From Nocardia concava NBRC 100430 (GTDB lineage: Bacteria; Actinomycetota; Actinomycetes; Mycobacteriales; Mycobacteriaceae): a stretch of 64,000 nucleotides of DNA. The translations under genes and the position numbers were made by a program. The stretch covers positions 27,407-91,406 of the forward strand of contig NZ_BAFX01000135.1 in NCBI RefSeq assembly GCF_000308815.1. Reading direction: 5' to 3'. Positions 40,690-49,521 of the stretch are shown piece by piece (the stretch's first letter is position 1; each line of letters opens with the position of its first letter). The notes beneath the pieces were generated by a model, which did not search any database, was not told where the DNA came from, and saw nothing but the letters and a program-made list of their open reading frames with translations.

Positions 40690-41529
40690 TCAACGACTGC
40701 TCAGTGACTGAGTTCCGATGACGCGCAACAGATCCAATTTCTCTTGCGTATCGGTATTCGGCGCCGGGTAGTAGATCAGCACGTGACGGGTGGCGCTGGG
40801 CGTGAGCAGCGGTTCGCAGATCAGGTCCAGCACACCGACTTCCGGGTGGATGATGCGCTTGTTGTGCTCGCGCTCGGAACGCACCTCGTGCTCGTTCCAC
40901 AGTTCCTCGAACTCCGGGCTCGCGGCCCGCAACCGGGCCACCAGTTCGGTCACATCGTCATCCCCGGCACGACGGGCGGCGGTGGCCCGCAGCGTGCCGA
41001 CATGCATGTGGCTCAACCCTTCCCAGTCCGCCTCGGGGAAGATGCGCCGGGAATCCGGTCGGGTGAACCAGAGCCACGGAATGCAGCGGTCCAGGCCGCG
41101 CTGCTGCGAGTAGTCCCCGGACAGCAGGGTGTGCATGCGGTTCTGCACCAGCACCTCGCCCAGATCCGAGATCACCACGGCCGGAGTGTCATCCAGCTTC
41201 GAGAGCACGTGCAGGATGGCCGGACCCACATGCCCGTCCCCGCCGCGCGCCGGAGCCTGATGCCCGGCCAGGTAATACAGATGGTCCCGCTCCCCATCGG
41301 TCAACCGCAGTGCCCGCGCCAGCGAAGCCAGCACCTGCACCGACGGCCGCGGCCCGCGCGCCTGCTCCAGTCGCGTGTAGTAATCGGTCGACATGCCCGC
41401 GAGCATCGCCACCTCGTCACGACGCAGCCCCGGAGTACGTCTGCGCGCCCCCGGCGGCAACCCGACGGTCCCGGGTTGCAGCTGCTCACGACGGCGGCGC
41501 AGGAAGTCCGCGAGCTCGGTGCGATCCAT
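40690..41529 (-). CDS. Xre-type regulator with MmyB-like ligand domain
   Basis: 279 residues. Helix-turn-helix: PGLRRDEVAMLAGMSTDYYTRLEQARG. The C-terminal MmyB-like PAS-type domain has VISDLGEVLVQNRMHTLLSG and RRIFPEADWEGL. Family members bind fatty-acyl ligands and often control a divergent oxidoreductase gene; here the divergent neighbour is the copper oxidase fusion, 150 bp away. Confidence 0.92.
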   Translation of the reverse strand: MDRTELADFLRRRREQLQPGTVGLPPGARRRTPGLRRDEVAMLAGMSTDYYTRLEQARGPRPSVQVLASLARALRLTDGERDHLYYLAGHQAPARGGDGHVGPAILHVLSKLDDTPAVVISDLGEVLVQNRMHTLLSGDYSQQRGLDRCIPWLWFTRPDSRRIFPEADWEGLSHMHVGTLRATAARRAGDDDVTELVARLRAASPEFEELWNEHEVRSEREHNKRIIHPEVGVLDLICEPLLTPSATRHVLIYYPAPNTDTQEKLDLLRVIGTQSLSSR

Positions 41530-41679
41530 GCCCCCACTCTCCCCCGTCCCCGCCCCGCTATCCAGGTACCAACGATCCCAGGCATGGGTGTTCGAGTAGC
41601 GCGGTACGCGTTCGCGCCGCTCACCTCGCTGTCACGCTGGTAAGCGGTTCGAAGAACCGGTCCAACAGGGGGGACTCAC

Positions 41680-44634
41680 ATGGAATTCACGCCGCGTCAT
41701 ATTTTTCTGAAGATCGAACCGCTGGCGGACTACAGTCCGCTGGCCCCGGAGATCTGCTCGCGCCGCTACGGCCGGGACTGCATGTACGGCATGGGACACG
41801 AGCTGGGCAGGGTCACGCCCGACGAGATCCGGGCGGCCGGGCTGGACGCCCTGGTCTTCCGCGAATACCTCGATCCGCATTACACGGTGCCCAATACCGC
41901 CGAGCTCGTGCCCGCCGATGCGAACGAGCCCGCCTGGAACCGCCGGGTGCCGGGTGCGGTGCTCTACGCCCAGCCTGGGGAACGGCTGTTCATTCACGTA
42001 CTCAACGGCGATCCCGACGACTGCCACAGCTTCCACCTGCACGGGCTGCGGTACGGGATCGATTCCGACGGCGCGTGGCCGTTCGGGATCGCGGCCCGCG
42101 ACGGGCGGCGCAGCGACGAGATCCGGCCGGGCGAGAGCTGGACCTACGTGTACGAGGTGACGCGGGAAACCATCGGCGCGTGGCCGTTTCACGATCACGC
42201 GCACAATATCGCGCGCAATGTGAATCGCGGATTGTTCGGCGGACTGATCGTGCGCGATCCGGACGCACCCCGCGCCGACCTGGAGATACCGGTGTTCGTG
42301 CACCAGATGCAGGCGGCGACCAAGTCGATGTCCTTCCGCAGCCCCTCGCTCGCCACCGGCCAGAAATGGCCGAACAGCCCGGCGGACAAGCTGGTTTTCG
42401 ACCGTCCCGGCACCGTCGCCTATCACTGCCTCATTCACGGGACCGGCATGTCCGGCATGATCATGGTGGCGGCGCAGGATCCCAACCAGCCCCCGGCCAC
42501 CGCGACGGTGCACATCAAGAACCTGTCGTTCGGACCGCCGATCACCATCCGCGTGGGCGACACGGTGGAGTGGGTCAACGACGACGGCGTCGACCACATC
42601 GTGTTCGCCTCCGGCGGCGGCCAGGCCACCTACTGTCTCAACGGCCGCGCCTACGTCGGCAATACCCCGACCGTCGAATGCGATGCCGGACAACGGCTCC
42701 GGTGGTACGTCTTCAATCTCGACGTGGCCTCGACCTGGCACAACTTCCATCCCCACGCCTCGCGCTGGCAGCTCCCGAACCCGCCGGGCGTGGCGGCCGA
42801 CGTGCACAGCCTCAGCCCGGTCGAATCCTTCGTCACCGATACCGTCGCCCCGCCCGCGCTGCGGCTGCCGTGCGAACTGGAACGGCTGCAATGCGATCCG
42901 CCCGCGGATGCCTGCCGGGTGCGGGTCAAGGGCGAGTTCCTGTTCCACTGCCATATCGAGGACCACATGATGGCGGGGCTGGCCGGACTGGTTCGCAGCC
43001 GCGAATACCTCTGGGTGACAGCGGAAGCCGCCGATTGCCTGCCGTTCGAACTGCCCTACGACGACGGCTCGAATTCCTGCCCGCAGGTGGATCCCGCGCG
43101 CTGCGAGTCGCACGGCGGGATGGATATGGGTGATACGAAAGCCGATTCGGAGCATCCCGCGATGATGGGCGCCTGGGAGGTGCTGCCCTGCGACTCACAG
43201 GTGCTGGCCGTGCACGCGTCCCTGTTGCCCACCGGGAAGGTGCTTTTCACCGCCGGGTCCGGCAACAATGTCCCGAACTTCAAGGCGCACAAGTTCGAAG
43301 CCGTGGTCTGGGATTACGAGAACGGCGGCTTCAAGCACCTGAAGACTCCCACCGACGTCTTCTGCGGCGGGCACGCGCTGCTCCCGGACGGCCGTCTCGT
43401 CCACGCGGGCGGAACGCTGGCCTACCCGGACGCGTCCGTCGGCTTCCTCGGTGAGCGCACCACCTACCTGCTCGATCCGGCCCTGGAGGACTTCATCCGC
43501 GTCGCCGATATGCGCGACGGCCGCTGGTATCCCAGCCTGATCACCCTGCCGGACGGGCGCATCCTCGCCCTGTCCGGGCTGAACAGCGAGAACACCGGAA
43601 TCAACCCGGACCTCGAGATCTACTCCTACGCCACCAACTGGTGCCACACTGGCACTCTCCACACCCCGCCGGGCACCGGATGGCCTTTGTACCCACACGT
43701 TTTCGTCGTGCAGCGGGGTCTGTTCTACACCGGCGGTCACGTATTCGGCAGCGGCGCACTACCTCCGGGGTTCCTCGACCTCGCCACCGGCGCCCTCGAT
43801 CCCCTGGCCATGACCCCGGCCCAGACGGCCGACTTCGACCTCGAGCACCGGGACCAGTCGGCGAGCGTGCTGCTGCCGCCCGCACAGGATCAGCGCCTCA
43901 TGGTGATGGGCGGCGGTGGCGGTGATCCGGAGGTCGCCACCGCCAAGGTCCACATCACGGACCTGACCGCGGCCCAGCCCACCTACACTGCCGCGAATCC
44001 CATGGCCAATGCCAGGATTCACCTCAACGCCGTGCTGCTGCCCGATCGCACGGTGCTGGTCAGCGGCGGCGAGCTGACACCGGAGAACGCCGCGACCGCG
44101 GCACTCGACGCCGAGATCTACGACCCGGCGACCGGTGACTGGCGCACGGTGGCGAAGGCGAGCATCCCGCGCATGTATCACTCGGTCGCGCTGCTGCTGC
44201 CGGACGCCCGCGTCATCACGGCGGGCTCCAACCCGGAGGCGGCCGATCCGGGCGGCGGCGAGCTGCGGCTCGAGCTGTACCACCCGCCCTACCTGTTCCG
44301 CGGCCCGCGCCCGCATATCGCGGACGTGCGCGGGCACATCCATCTCGGCGACACCTTCGAGATCGAGACGCCGCAGGCCCGGGACATCAAGTGGATCAGC
44401 CTGATTCGCACCATGTCGACCACGCACTCCTGGGATTCCAATCAGCGGCTGGTCGACATACCGTTCGAATCCTGCGGCTTCTGCACGCTGCGCGCCACCA
44501 TGCCGGCCGATCCGTGCCTGGTGCCGCCGGGGTTCTACCTGCTGTTCCTGGTGAATTCCGACGGCGTCCCGTCGGTGGCGCGCATCGTCCAGGTGGCGCA
44601 CCCGCACGCGCCGGAACCGCATCCGGGGCATTGA
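41680..44634 (+). CDS. multicopper oxidase - galactose-oxidase-like fusion protein
   Basis: 984 residues, ATG 41680 after a run of G. Residues 1-450 form a multicopper oxidase with all four copper motifs: HLHG (H119/H121), FHDH (H171/H173), HNFHPH (354-359) and HCHIEDH (423-429). A middle cupredoxin part has YHCLIHGTGM (248-257), perhaps a further copper site. Residues 475-500 are Met/His-rich (HGGMDMG, EHPAMMG). Residues 500-984 form a kelch propeller plus DUF1929 domain with every radical-copper residue: C562, Y617, Y833, H834, H916. No signal peptide is visible, unusual for both families. The oxidised substrate is unknown. Divergent from an MmyB-like regulator; ends at a strong terminator. 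Confidence 0.93.
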   Translation: MEFTPRHIFLKIEPLADYSPLAPEICSRRYGRDCMYGMGHELGRVTPDEIRAAGLDALVFREYLDPHYTVPNTAELVPADANEPAWNRRVPGAVLYAQPGERLFIHVLNGDPDDCHSFHLHGLRYGIDSDGAWPFGIAARDGRRSDEIRPGESWTYVYEVTRETIGAWPFHDHAHNIARNVNRGLFGGLIVRDPDAPRADLEIPVFVHQMQAATKSMSFRSPSLATGQKWPNSPADKLVFDRPGTVAYHCLIHGTGMSGMIMVAAQDPNQPPATATVHIKNLSFGPPITIRVGDTVEWVNDDGVDHIVFASGGGQATYCLNGRAYVGNTPTVECDAGQRLRWYVFNLDVASTWHNFHPHASRWQLPNPPGVAADVHSLSPVESFVTDTVAPPALRLPCELERLQCDPPADACRVRVKGEFLFHCHIEDHMMAGLAGLVRSREYLWVTAEAADCLPFELPYDDGSNSCPQVDPARCESHGGMDMGDTKADSEHPAMMGAWEVLPCDSQVLAVHASLLPTGKVLFTAGSGNNVPNFKAHKFEAVVWDYENGGFKHLKTPTDVFCGGHALLPDGRLVHAGGTLAYPDASVGFLGERTTYLLDPALEDFIRVADMRDGRWYPSLITLPDGRILALSGLNSENTGINPDLEIYSYATNWCHTGTLHTPPGTGWPLYPHVFVVQRGLFYTGGHVFGSGALPPGFLDLATGALDPLAMTPAQTADFDLEHRDQSASVLLPPAQDQRLMVMGGGGGDPEVATAKVHITDLTAAQPTYTAANPMANARIHLNAVLLPDRTVLVSGGELTPENAATAALDAEIYDPATGDWRTVAKASIPRMYHSVALLLPDARVITAGSNPEAADPGGGELRLELYHPPYLFRGPRPHIADVRGHIHLGDTFEIETPQARDIKWISLIRTMSTTHSWDSNQRLVDIPFESCGFCTLRATMPADPCLVPPGFYLLFLVNSDGVPSVARIVQVAHPHAPEPHPGH

Positions 44635-44644
44635 CCGCGGGGCA

Positions 44645-44679
44645 CGTTCATCCAGGGATCGCCGATCCCTGGATGAACG
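44645..44679 (+). terminator. terminator of the copper oxidase fusion gene
   Basis: Perfect 16-bp stem, arms 44645-44660 and 44664-44679, GCC loop, starting 11 bp after the stop codon. Confidence 0.88.
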
Positions 44680-44721
44680 CTCCTCTCCCGGATCCCGTTC
44701 GCGGGGCGCAACGTTGTGGAC

Positions 44722-45729
44722 ATGACGCAGAACCTCAGCACAGTCCAGCTCGGCAAGACCGGGCCCGCCGTTTCCCGTATCGGCCTGGGGGCCATGGGGA
44801 TGTCCGGGATGTACGGGGAGGCCGATGAGGCCACCTCGATCGCCACCGTGCACGCCGCGATCGATTCCGGCGCGAACCTCATCGATACCGGCGACTTCTA
44901 CGGGATGGGGCACAACGAACTGCTCATCCGGCGGGCGCTGGCCGACCGGAAACGCGAAGATGTCGTGCTCAGCGTGAAGTACGGGGCGCTGCGTGGGCCC
45001 GACAACAGCTTCGGCGGCGTGGACACCCGGCCGGCCGCCACCAAGAACTTCCTCGCCTACTCGCTGCAGCGGCTGGGCACCGACTACATCGACATCTACC
45101 GGCCCGCGCGGCTGGATCCGAACGTGCCGATCGAGGAGACCATCGGCGGGCTCGCGGACATGGTGCAGGCCGGATACATCCGCCACATCGGCCTGTCCGA
45201 GGTGGGCGCGGAGACGCTGCGGCGGGCCGCGGCCGTGCATCCGATCGTGGACCTGCAGATCGAGTACGCGCTGATCACCCGCGGCATCGAGGCCGAAATC
45301 CTGCCCGTCGCACGGGAACTCGGCATCGGCATCACCGCGTACGGGGTGCTCTCGCGCGGTCTGCTCAGCGATTCCATGCGGACCGGACGGCAGTTCGCGC
45401 CCAGCGATTTCCGGGCGCACAGCCCGCGCTTCCAGGGCGAGAATTTCGACGCCAACCTGCGTCTTGTCGACGCGCTGGCGAAGATCGCGGCCGAACGCGA
45501 CGTGACGGTGGCGCAGCTGGCCATCGCCTGGGTGCTGTCGCGCGGCGCGGACATCGTGCCGGTGATCGGCGCGCGGAAGCCTGAGCGCTGGGCGGAAGCC
45601 GCTGCGGCGGTGGACATCCGGCTCACCGATGCCGAGCTGGCGGCCATCGAGGCGGCCGTGCCCGCCGACCGAATCGCGGGCGGGCGCTACGCCCCGGAGC
45701 AGATGGCCATGCTCGACAGCGAGCGCTGA
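44722..45729 (+). CDS. aldo/keto reductase family protein lacking the usual catalytic His
   Basis: 335 residues from ATG 44722; GTG 44716 is an alternative. Triosephosphate-barrel oxidoreductase: IDTGDFYGMGHNE carries the Asp and Tyr, LSVKYGALRGP the Lys, and the NADPH loop is near PVIGARKPERW. Where most members have QHR, this protein has YRPARLDP, so the catalytic His is replaced by Ala. This occurs in a subgroup of AKRs and may change substrate preference. Confidence 0.9.
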   Translation: MTQNLSTVQLGKTGPAVSRIGLGAMGMSGMYGEADEATSIATVHAAIDSGANLIDTGDFYGMGHNELLIRRALADRKREDVVLSVKYGALRGPDNSFGGVDTRPAATKNFLAYSLQRLGTDYIDIYRPARLDPNVPIEETIGGLADMVQAGYIRHIGLSEVGAETLRRAAAVHPIVDLQIEYALITRGIEAEILPVARELGIGITAYGVLSRGLLSDSMRTGRQFAPSDFRAHSPRFQGENFDANLRLVDALAKIAAERDVTVAQLAIAWVLSRGADIVPVIGARKPERWAEAAAAVDIRLTDAELAAIEAAVPADRIAGGRYAPEQMAMLDSER

Positions 45730-45732
45730 GAA

Positions 45733-46227
45733 CTACTGCCGCCGTGGGCGAATGACCGCGGTGAAGGCCGCACTGGCCACGGGCTTGCCGGTGACGTCGG
45801 CGATCGTCACCGGCACCTCGAGCTCGATCTCGGTGCGGGACTGGATATTCGCGCGGGTCGTCGCGATCGTCTCCTCGGACAGTTCCGAGGTGGCGCTGAA
45901 CGGGCCCGCCTCACCCTTGGCGCGGGCCAGGTATTCGATGCGGCCGTTGCGGGCGACGATGAAGGTCTCGCCGAGCAGGTCCACGATGCCGGAGATGGAC
46001 GCGCCCATGGCGGCGGTCTCGGCCAGGCCGAAGAGCAGGGCGGCGTGGATGTCGCCATTGTGGTTGAAGTGCTCGGGACGCGCGGGCATGCGGACCACAT
46101 TGCGGCCGGGCGCGTATTCGACGCCCTCGATGCCGGTGAACTGGATGAAGCCGAGCTTCTGGAAGCCCGCCATCACCAGCTCGCCCATAGCGGCGCTCTG
46201 TTCATCCTTGGTAGCGCTGGCCATCAT
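45733..46227 (-). CDS. hotdog-fold thioesterase-like protein (DUF4442/PaaI type)
   Basis: 164 residues from ATG 46227, chosen for GGTGGGAG upstream. Hotdog signature HFNHNGDIHAALLFGLAETAAMG, where HNGDIHAA is the acyl-thioester site, followed by IEYLARAKGEAGPF and ADVTGKPVASAAFTAVI. Likely hydrolyses an acyl-CoA. A KstR-type operator 16 bp upstream of the start suggests a steroid-derived acyl-CoA (inference). Convergent with the AKR gene, 3 bp apart. Confidence 0.86.
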   Translation of the reverse strand: MMASATKDEQSAAMGELVMAGFQKLGFIQFTGIEGVEYAPGRNVVRMPARPEHFNHNGDIHAALLFGLAETAAMGASISGIVDLLGETFIVARNGRIEYLARAKGEAGPFSATSELSEETIATTRANIQSRTEIELEVPVTIADVTGKPVASAAFTAVIRPRRQ

Positions 46228-46242
46228 GTCTCCCACCGATCA

Positions 46243-46266
46243 GAAATTGAAACGCGTTCTAATTTC
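46243..46266. promoter_or_regulatory. KstR-type operator upstream of the thioesterase gene
   Basis: Core TGAAACGCGTTCTA at 46248-46261 fits TnnAACnnGTTnnA, with GAAATT and AATTTC flanks extending the dyad to 24 bp, much like the kshB site. It lies 16 bp before the ATG. Confidence 0.78.
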
Positions 46267-46311
46267 ATACCGGGCGGGACGCGACTTTGTCCACGGCAGC
46301 TTCCTGCCGCA

Positions 46312-47823
46312 TCAACCCACGACGCGGCCCTCGAGGCCCAGCGCCTCGGACGTGCTGGCCATGGTCTGCCGCGCCAGCCGGGGATCCTTGGCCAGGCTCT
46401 GCCCCAGGGTCGGCATGAGCCGACGCAGGCGCGGCTCCCACAGCTGGGCATAGCGCGGGAAACAGCGCTCCAGCACCTCCATCATGATGACCGGGGCGGT
46501 CGAGGCGCCCGGTGTCGCGCCCAGCACCGCGGCGATCGAACCATCGTGCGAGGCAACGACTTCCGTGCCGAACTCCAGCACCCCGCCGCGCTCGGCATCC
46601 GGTTTCACGATCTGGGCGCGCTGGCCCGCGGTGATCATGGTCCAGTCCTCGGGGCGGGCGCCGGGCACGAAATCCCGCAGCACCGCGAACTTCTTCTTGC
46701 GCCGGGCCGCCACCTGCGAGACCAGCAGCCACGCCAGCTCCTTGTTATCCTTGAACATGGCGGTGAGCGGCGCGATATTGTCCGGGCGCAGCGACGCCGG
46801 GGCATCGAAGAGCGAACCCTGTTTCAGGAAGCGCGGATTCGCACCCGGATACGGGCCGAACAACAGCGCGCGCCTTCCGGCGATGACACGAGTATCCAAG
46901 TGCGGCATGGAAATGGACGGTGCGCCGACCGGTCCGCGGCCGTAGACCTTGGCGTCGTGCTCGGCCACCACCTCCGGATTGTCGCAGCGCAGGAATCGAC
47001 CGCTCACCGGCAGCAAACCGTAGCCGTGCGCCTCCGGAATGCCCGCCCGCTGCAGGATCTTCAATGCCCAGCCGCCCGCGCCCGCGAATACGAAGCGGGC
47101 GTCCACCTTTCGGGTGAGTCGGTCGTTATCGGTGCGCCAGTCGACCCGCAACTGCCAGGTGCCGTCATTGTTGCGGCGCAGCCCGCGCACCTCGCAATTG
47201 CGGTGGATCTCGACATCGCGCCAGCGCAGCCAATGGAACAGCTGGGCGGTGAGCTCACCGAAATCGATATCGCTGCCGGTGATGTCGCGGGTGGCGGCGA
47301 TCGGCTCGGAATCGTCGCGGCCCGCGGTCAGCAGCGGCGCCCATTCGCCGATCACCTTCGGATCATCACTGAATCGCATATTCGCGAAAAGATGGTGCGC
47401 GGAAAGGGTTTCGTGGCGGCGGCGCAGGAAATCCACTTCCTCGCGGCCGCGCGCGAGGGTCATGTGCGGAACCGCGTTGATGAAGGTCGACGGATCCCGC
47501 AGCACCTCGGTCTGCACCAGCGCTGCCAGCAGCTGCCGGGTGAGCTGGAACTGCTCGTTGAGCGCGATGGCGGGTTCGATATCGATCGAGCCGTCGGCCT
47601 GCTCGGTCGTGTAATCGAGTTCGCACAGGCCCGCGTGGCCGGTGCCCGCGTTGTTCCAGGCCGCCGACGCCTCCGACCCCACCTCGGGGAGTCGCTCGTA
47701 GACGGCGATCGTCCAGCTGGGTTCCAAATGTTTGAGCAGCACCGCGAGGGTGGCGCTCATGATGCCCCCGCCGATCAGAACGACATCGTAGGGTCGCAGG
47801 GGCACTTGTGTTCTCGTTGTCAT
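46312..47823 (-). CDS. mqo: malate:quinone oxidoreductase
   Basis: 503 residues. Peripheral membrane FAD enzyme that oxidises malate to oxaloacetate and passes electrons to menaquinone. FAD site VVLIGGGIMSATLAVLL near residue 14, AAWNNAGTGHAGLCELDYT near 54, FVFAGAGGWALKILQ, and GATPGASTAPVIMMEVLE near the C-terminus. Full length for the family. It ends 50 bp upstream of the KstR-type site of the next leftward gene. Confidence 0.98.
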   Translation of the reverse strand: MTTRTQVPLRPYDVVLIGGGIMSATLAVLLKHLEPSWTIAVYERLPEVGSEASAAWNNAGTGHAGLCELDYTTEQADGSIDIEPAIALNEQFQLTRQLLAALVQTEVLRDPSTFINAVPHMTLARGREEVDFLRRRHETLSAHHLFANMRFSDDPKVIGEWAPLLTAGRDDSEPIAATRDITGSDIDFGELTAQLFHWLRWRDVEIHRNCEVRGLRRNNDGTWQLRVDWRTDNDRLTRKVDARFVFAGAGGWALKILQRAGIPEAHGYGLLPVSGRFLRCDNPEVVAEHDAKVYGRGPVGAPSISMPHLDTRVIAGRRALLFGPYPGANPRFLKQGSLFDAPASLRPDNIAPLTAMFKDNKELAWLLVSQVAARRKKKFAVLRDFVPGARPEDWTMITAGQRAQIVKPDAERGGVLEFGTEVVASHDGSIAAVLGATPGASTAPVIMMEVLERCFPRYAQLWEPRLRRLMPTLGQSLAKDPRLARQTMASTSEALGLEGRVVG

Positions 47824-48087
47824 TACCCGCTAGCACCATTCGCCGACCCGCCAGAACGCGCAGCAACCCTATCGCCCAACCCCGCATAACGCACGCGGGA
47901 GCTATCGCCCACACCACACTTCACGGACCCGGGGTTGCGCGCCCATTCGAAATCGTCCTATATTGGCCGCAATCCAAGAGATGCTCTCCGGAAGTTGTGC
48001 CGCAGAATGAGAGCATCCGCCTCCGATGAGGTGCGGAGTGGGCGGCAAGCAGTTTGTGCCCACTCATATCCTCATGGAGGCCATCCC
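47824..48087. other. divergent promoter region of mqo and the LLM oxidoreductase gene
   Basis: 264 bp without a gene. An 8-bp dyad GATGCTCT/AGAGCATC (47980-48017, 22-bp spacer) might be an operator or part of the LLM leader. Nothing else recognised. Confidence 0.4.
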
Positions 48088-48936
48088 ATGCACATCGGTC
48101 TCGGACTCCCCATTTCCGATCCCATCGCCCTGCTCGACTGGGCGCGCCGTGCCGACGCCGGCCCCTTCTCCACCCTCGGTCTGCTCGACCGTCTCGTCTA
48201 CGACAATCCCGAACCGCTGGTCGCCCTCGGCGTGCTCGCCGGTGCCACCGACCGCATTCGCCTGCAGACCGAGGTGCTCATCGCACCCCTGCGCGATCCC
48301 GCGCTGCTCGCCAAGCAGGCCGCCACGCTGGACGTGCTGTCCGGCGGCCGGTTCGTGCTCGGCCTCGGCGTCGGCGGTCGCGCCGACGATCACGAGGCCT
48401 CCGGCACCGAGCTGCGCACCCGCGGCCGCCGCCTCGATCAGCAGATCGAGCTCATGCGCGCGCTCTGGGCGGGCAAGCCGTTCAGCGATACCTGCGGCCC
48501 GATCGGCCCCGCGCCGCTCACCCCCGGCGGTCCTGAACTGCTCTTCGGCGGCTTCCAGCCCGCCGCGCTCGACCGCGTCGGCCGTTGGGGCGGTGGCTTT
48601 CTCGCGGCCGCCGCGCCCTCCTGGGCGGGTGGACTCTTCGACACCGTCCGCAAGTCCTGGTCCGATCACGGCCGCGCCGGCGCGCCGCGCATCGTCGCCC
48701 AGGTGAATGTCGCGCTCGGCTCGGACGACCTGGTCGACGACGCCCGCGCGTCCATGGGCGCGTACTACGAATTCTCCGGCCGCGCCGACTACATGGTCGC
48801 CGGCATGCTCACCACACCCGGCGAAATCCTCGACGCCGTCCGGCAATTCGACGATCTCGGCGCGGACGAGGTGATGTTCTACTGCTACGGCTGCGAAGCC
48901 GATCAGGTGGACCGCCTCGCCGACCTGCTGAGCTGA
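48088..48936 (+). CDS. luciferase-like (LLM) flavin/F420-dependent oxidoreductase
   Basis: 282 residues from ATG 48088 after TGGAGG; the longer frame is rejected. Barrel landmarks MHIGLGLPISDPIALLDWARRAD, TDRIRLQTEVLIAPLRDPALLAKQAATLD (split here), LSGGRFVLGLGVGGRADDH, and LLFGGFQPAALDRVGRWGGGF. Actinomycete members often use F420H2. Substrate unknown. Confidence 0.9.
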   Translation: MHIGLGLPISDPIALLDWARRADAGPFSTLGLLDRLVYDNPEPLVALGVLAGATDRIRLQTEVLIAPLRDPALLAKQAATLDVLSGGRFVLGLGVGGRADDHEASGTELRTRGRRLDQQIELMRALWAGKPFSDTCGPIGPAPLTPGGPELLFGGFQPAALDRVGRWGGGFLAAAAPSWAGGLFDTVRKSWSDHGRAGAPRIVAQVNVALGSDDLVDDARASMGAYYEFSGRADYMVAGMLTTPGEILDAVRQFDDLGADEVMFYCYGCEADQVDRLADLLS

Positions 48937-48945
48937 CCGAACTGA

Positions 48946-49482
48946 TCAGCCGACCGTCTTGCGCGCCCGATAGGCCGCCACCGCATTGCGATTGGTGCAG
49001 GCCGTGGAGCAGTAGCGCCGGGAACGATTGCGCGAGAGGTCCAGCACGATGCCCTCGCAGGTCTCGTCCGCGCACAGCGACAGGCGGGAGAGCTCGTCGG
49101 CGCGGATCAGGTCGATCATCGCCATGGCGGTCTCCACGGCAATGCGCACATCGAGCGGAGCCTCGGCCGGGACGGCGTGGATGTGGTAGTCGATGTCGTC
49201 GTGGCGGACCAGCCGCGGCACCGCCCGATGCTTGGCCAGCAGGCCGTTCACCAGCTCGACGGCGGTGTCGCGGTCGGCGGTGAGCAGGCGGCGCAGCGGG
49301 GCGCGCAGGGCACGCACCGCGGTCAGCTCGGCGGCGGTGCGGGCATGCGCGCCGGTGTAGCGGTGCTTGACGAAAAAGGCGTCCAGCTGCGGGATCTCGG
49401 TCAGGGTGTCCGGGTCTTCGGCCGAGTTCACCAGTTCGACCGCCGCGGCCATGGACGCCACCGTGTCATCAGCGAAAAGCAC
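48946..49482 (-). CDS. ABATE/CGNR zinc-finger regulator
   Basis: 178 residues from GTG 49482. The C-terminal zinc finger reads LCADETCEGIVLDLSRNRSRRYCSTACTNRNAVAAYRAR, with four cysteines and CxNR in place of CGNR. N-terminal ABATE domain of unknown role. A TAATAT element lies six bases upstream of the GTG, so the message may be leaderless. Divergent from the EamA transporter, which it may regulate. Confidence 0.88.
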   Translation of the reverse strand: MLFADDTVASMAAAVELVNSAEDPDTLTEIPQLDAFFVKHRYTGAHARTAAELTAVRALRAPLRRLLTADRDTAVELVNGLLAKHRAVPRLVRHDDIDYHIHAVPAEAPLDVRIAVETAMAMIDLIRADELSRLSLCADETCEGIVLDLSRNRSRRYCSTACTNRNAVAAYRARKTVG

Positions 49483-49483
49483 G

Positions 49484-49513
49484 TTGACATATTACATGCG
49501 CGAGCCTTAGCGT
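49484..49513 (+). promoter_or_regulatory. probable sigma-70-type promoter of the EamA transporter gene
   Basis: TTGACA (49484-49489) and TAGCGT (49508-49513) are 18 bp apart, and the ATG at 49522 follows eight bases later, so a leaderless transcript is likely. The opposite strand carries TAATAT for the CGNR gene within the same stretch. Confidence 0.55.
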
Positions 49514-49521
49514 CATTAGTC

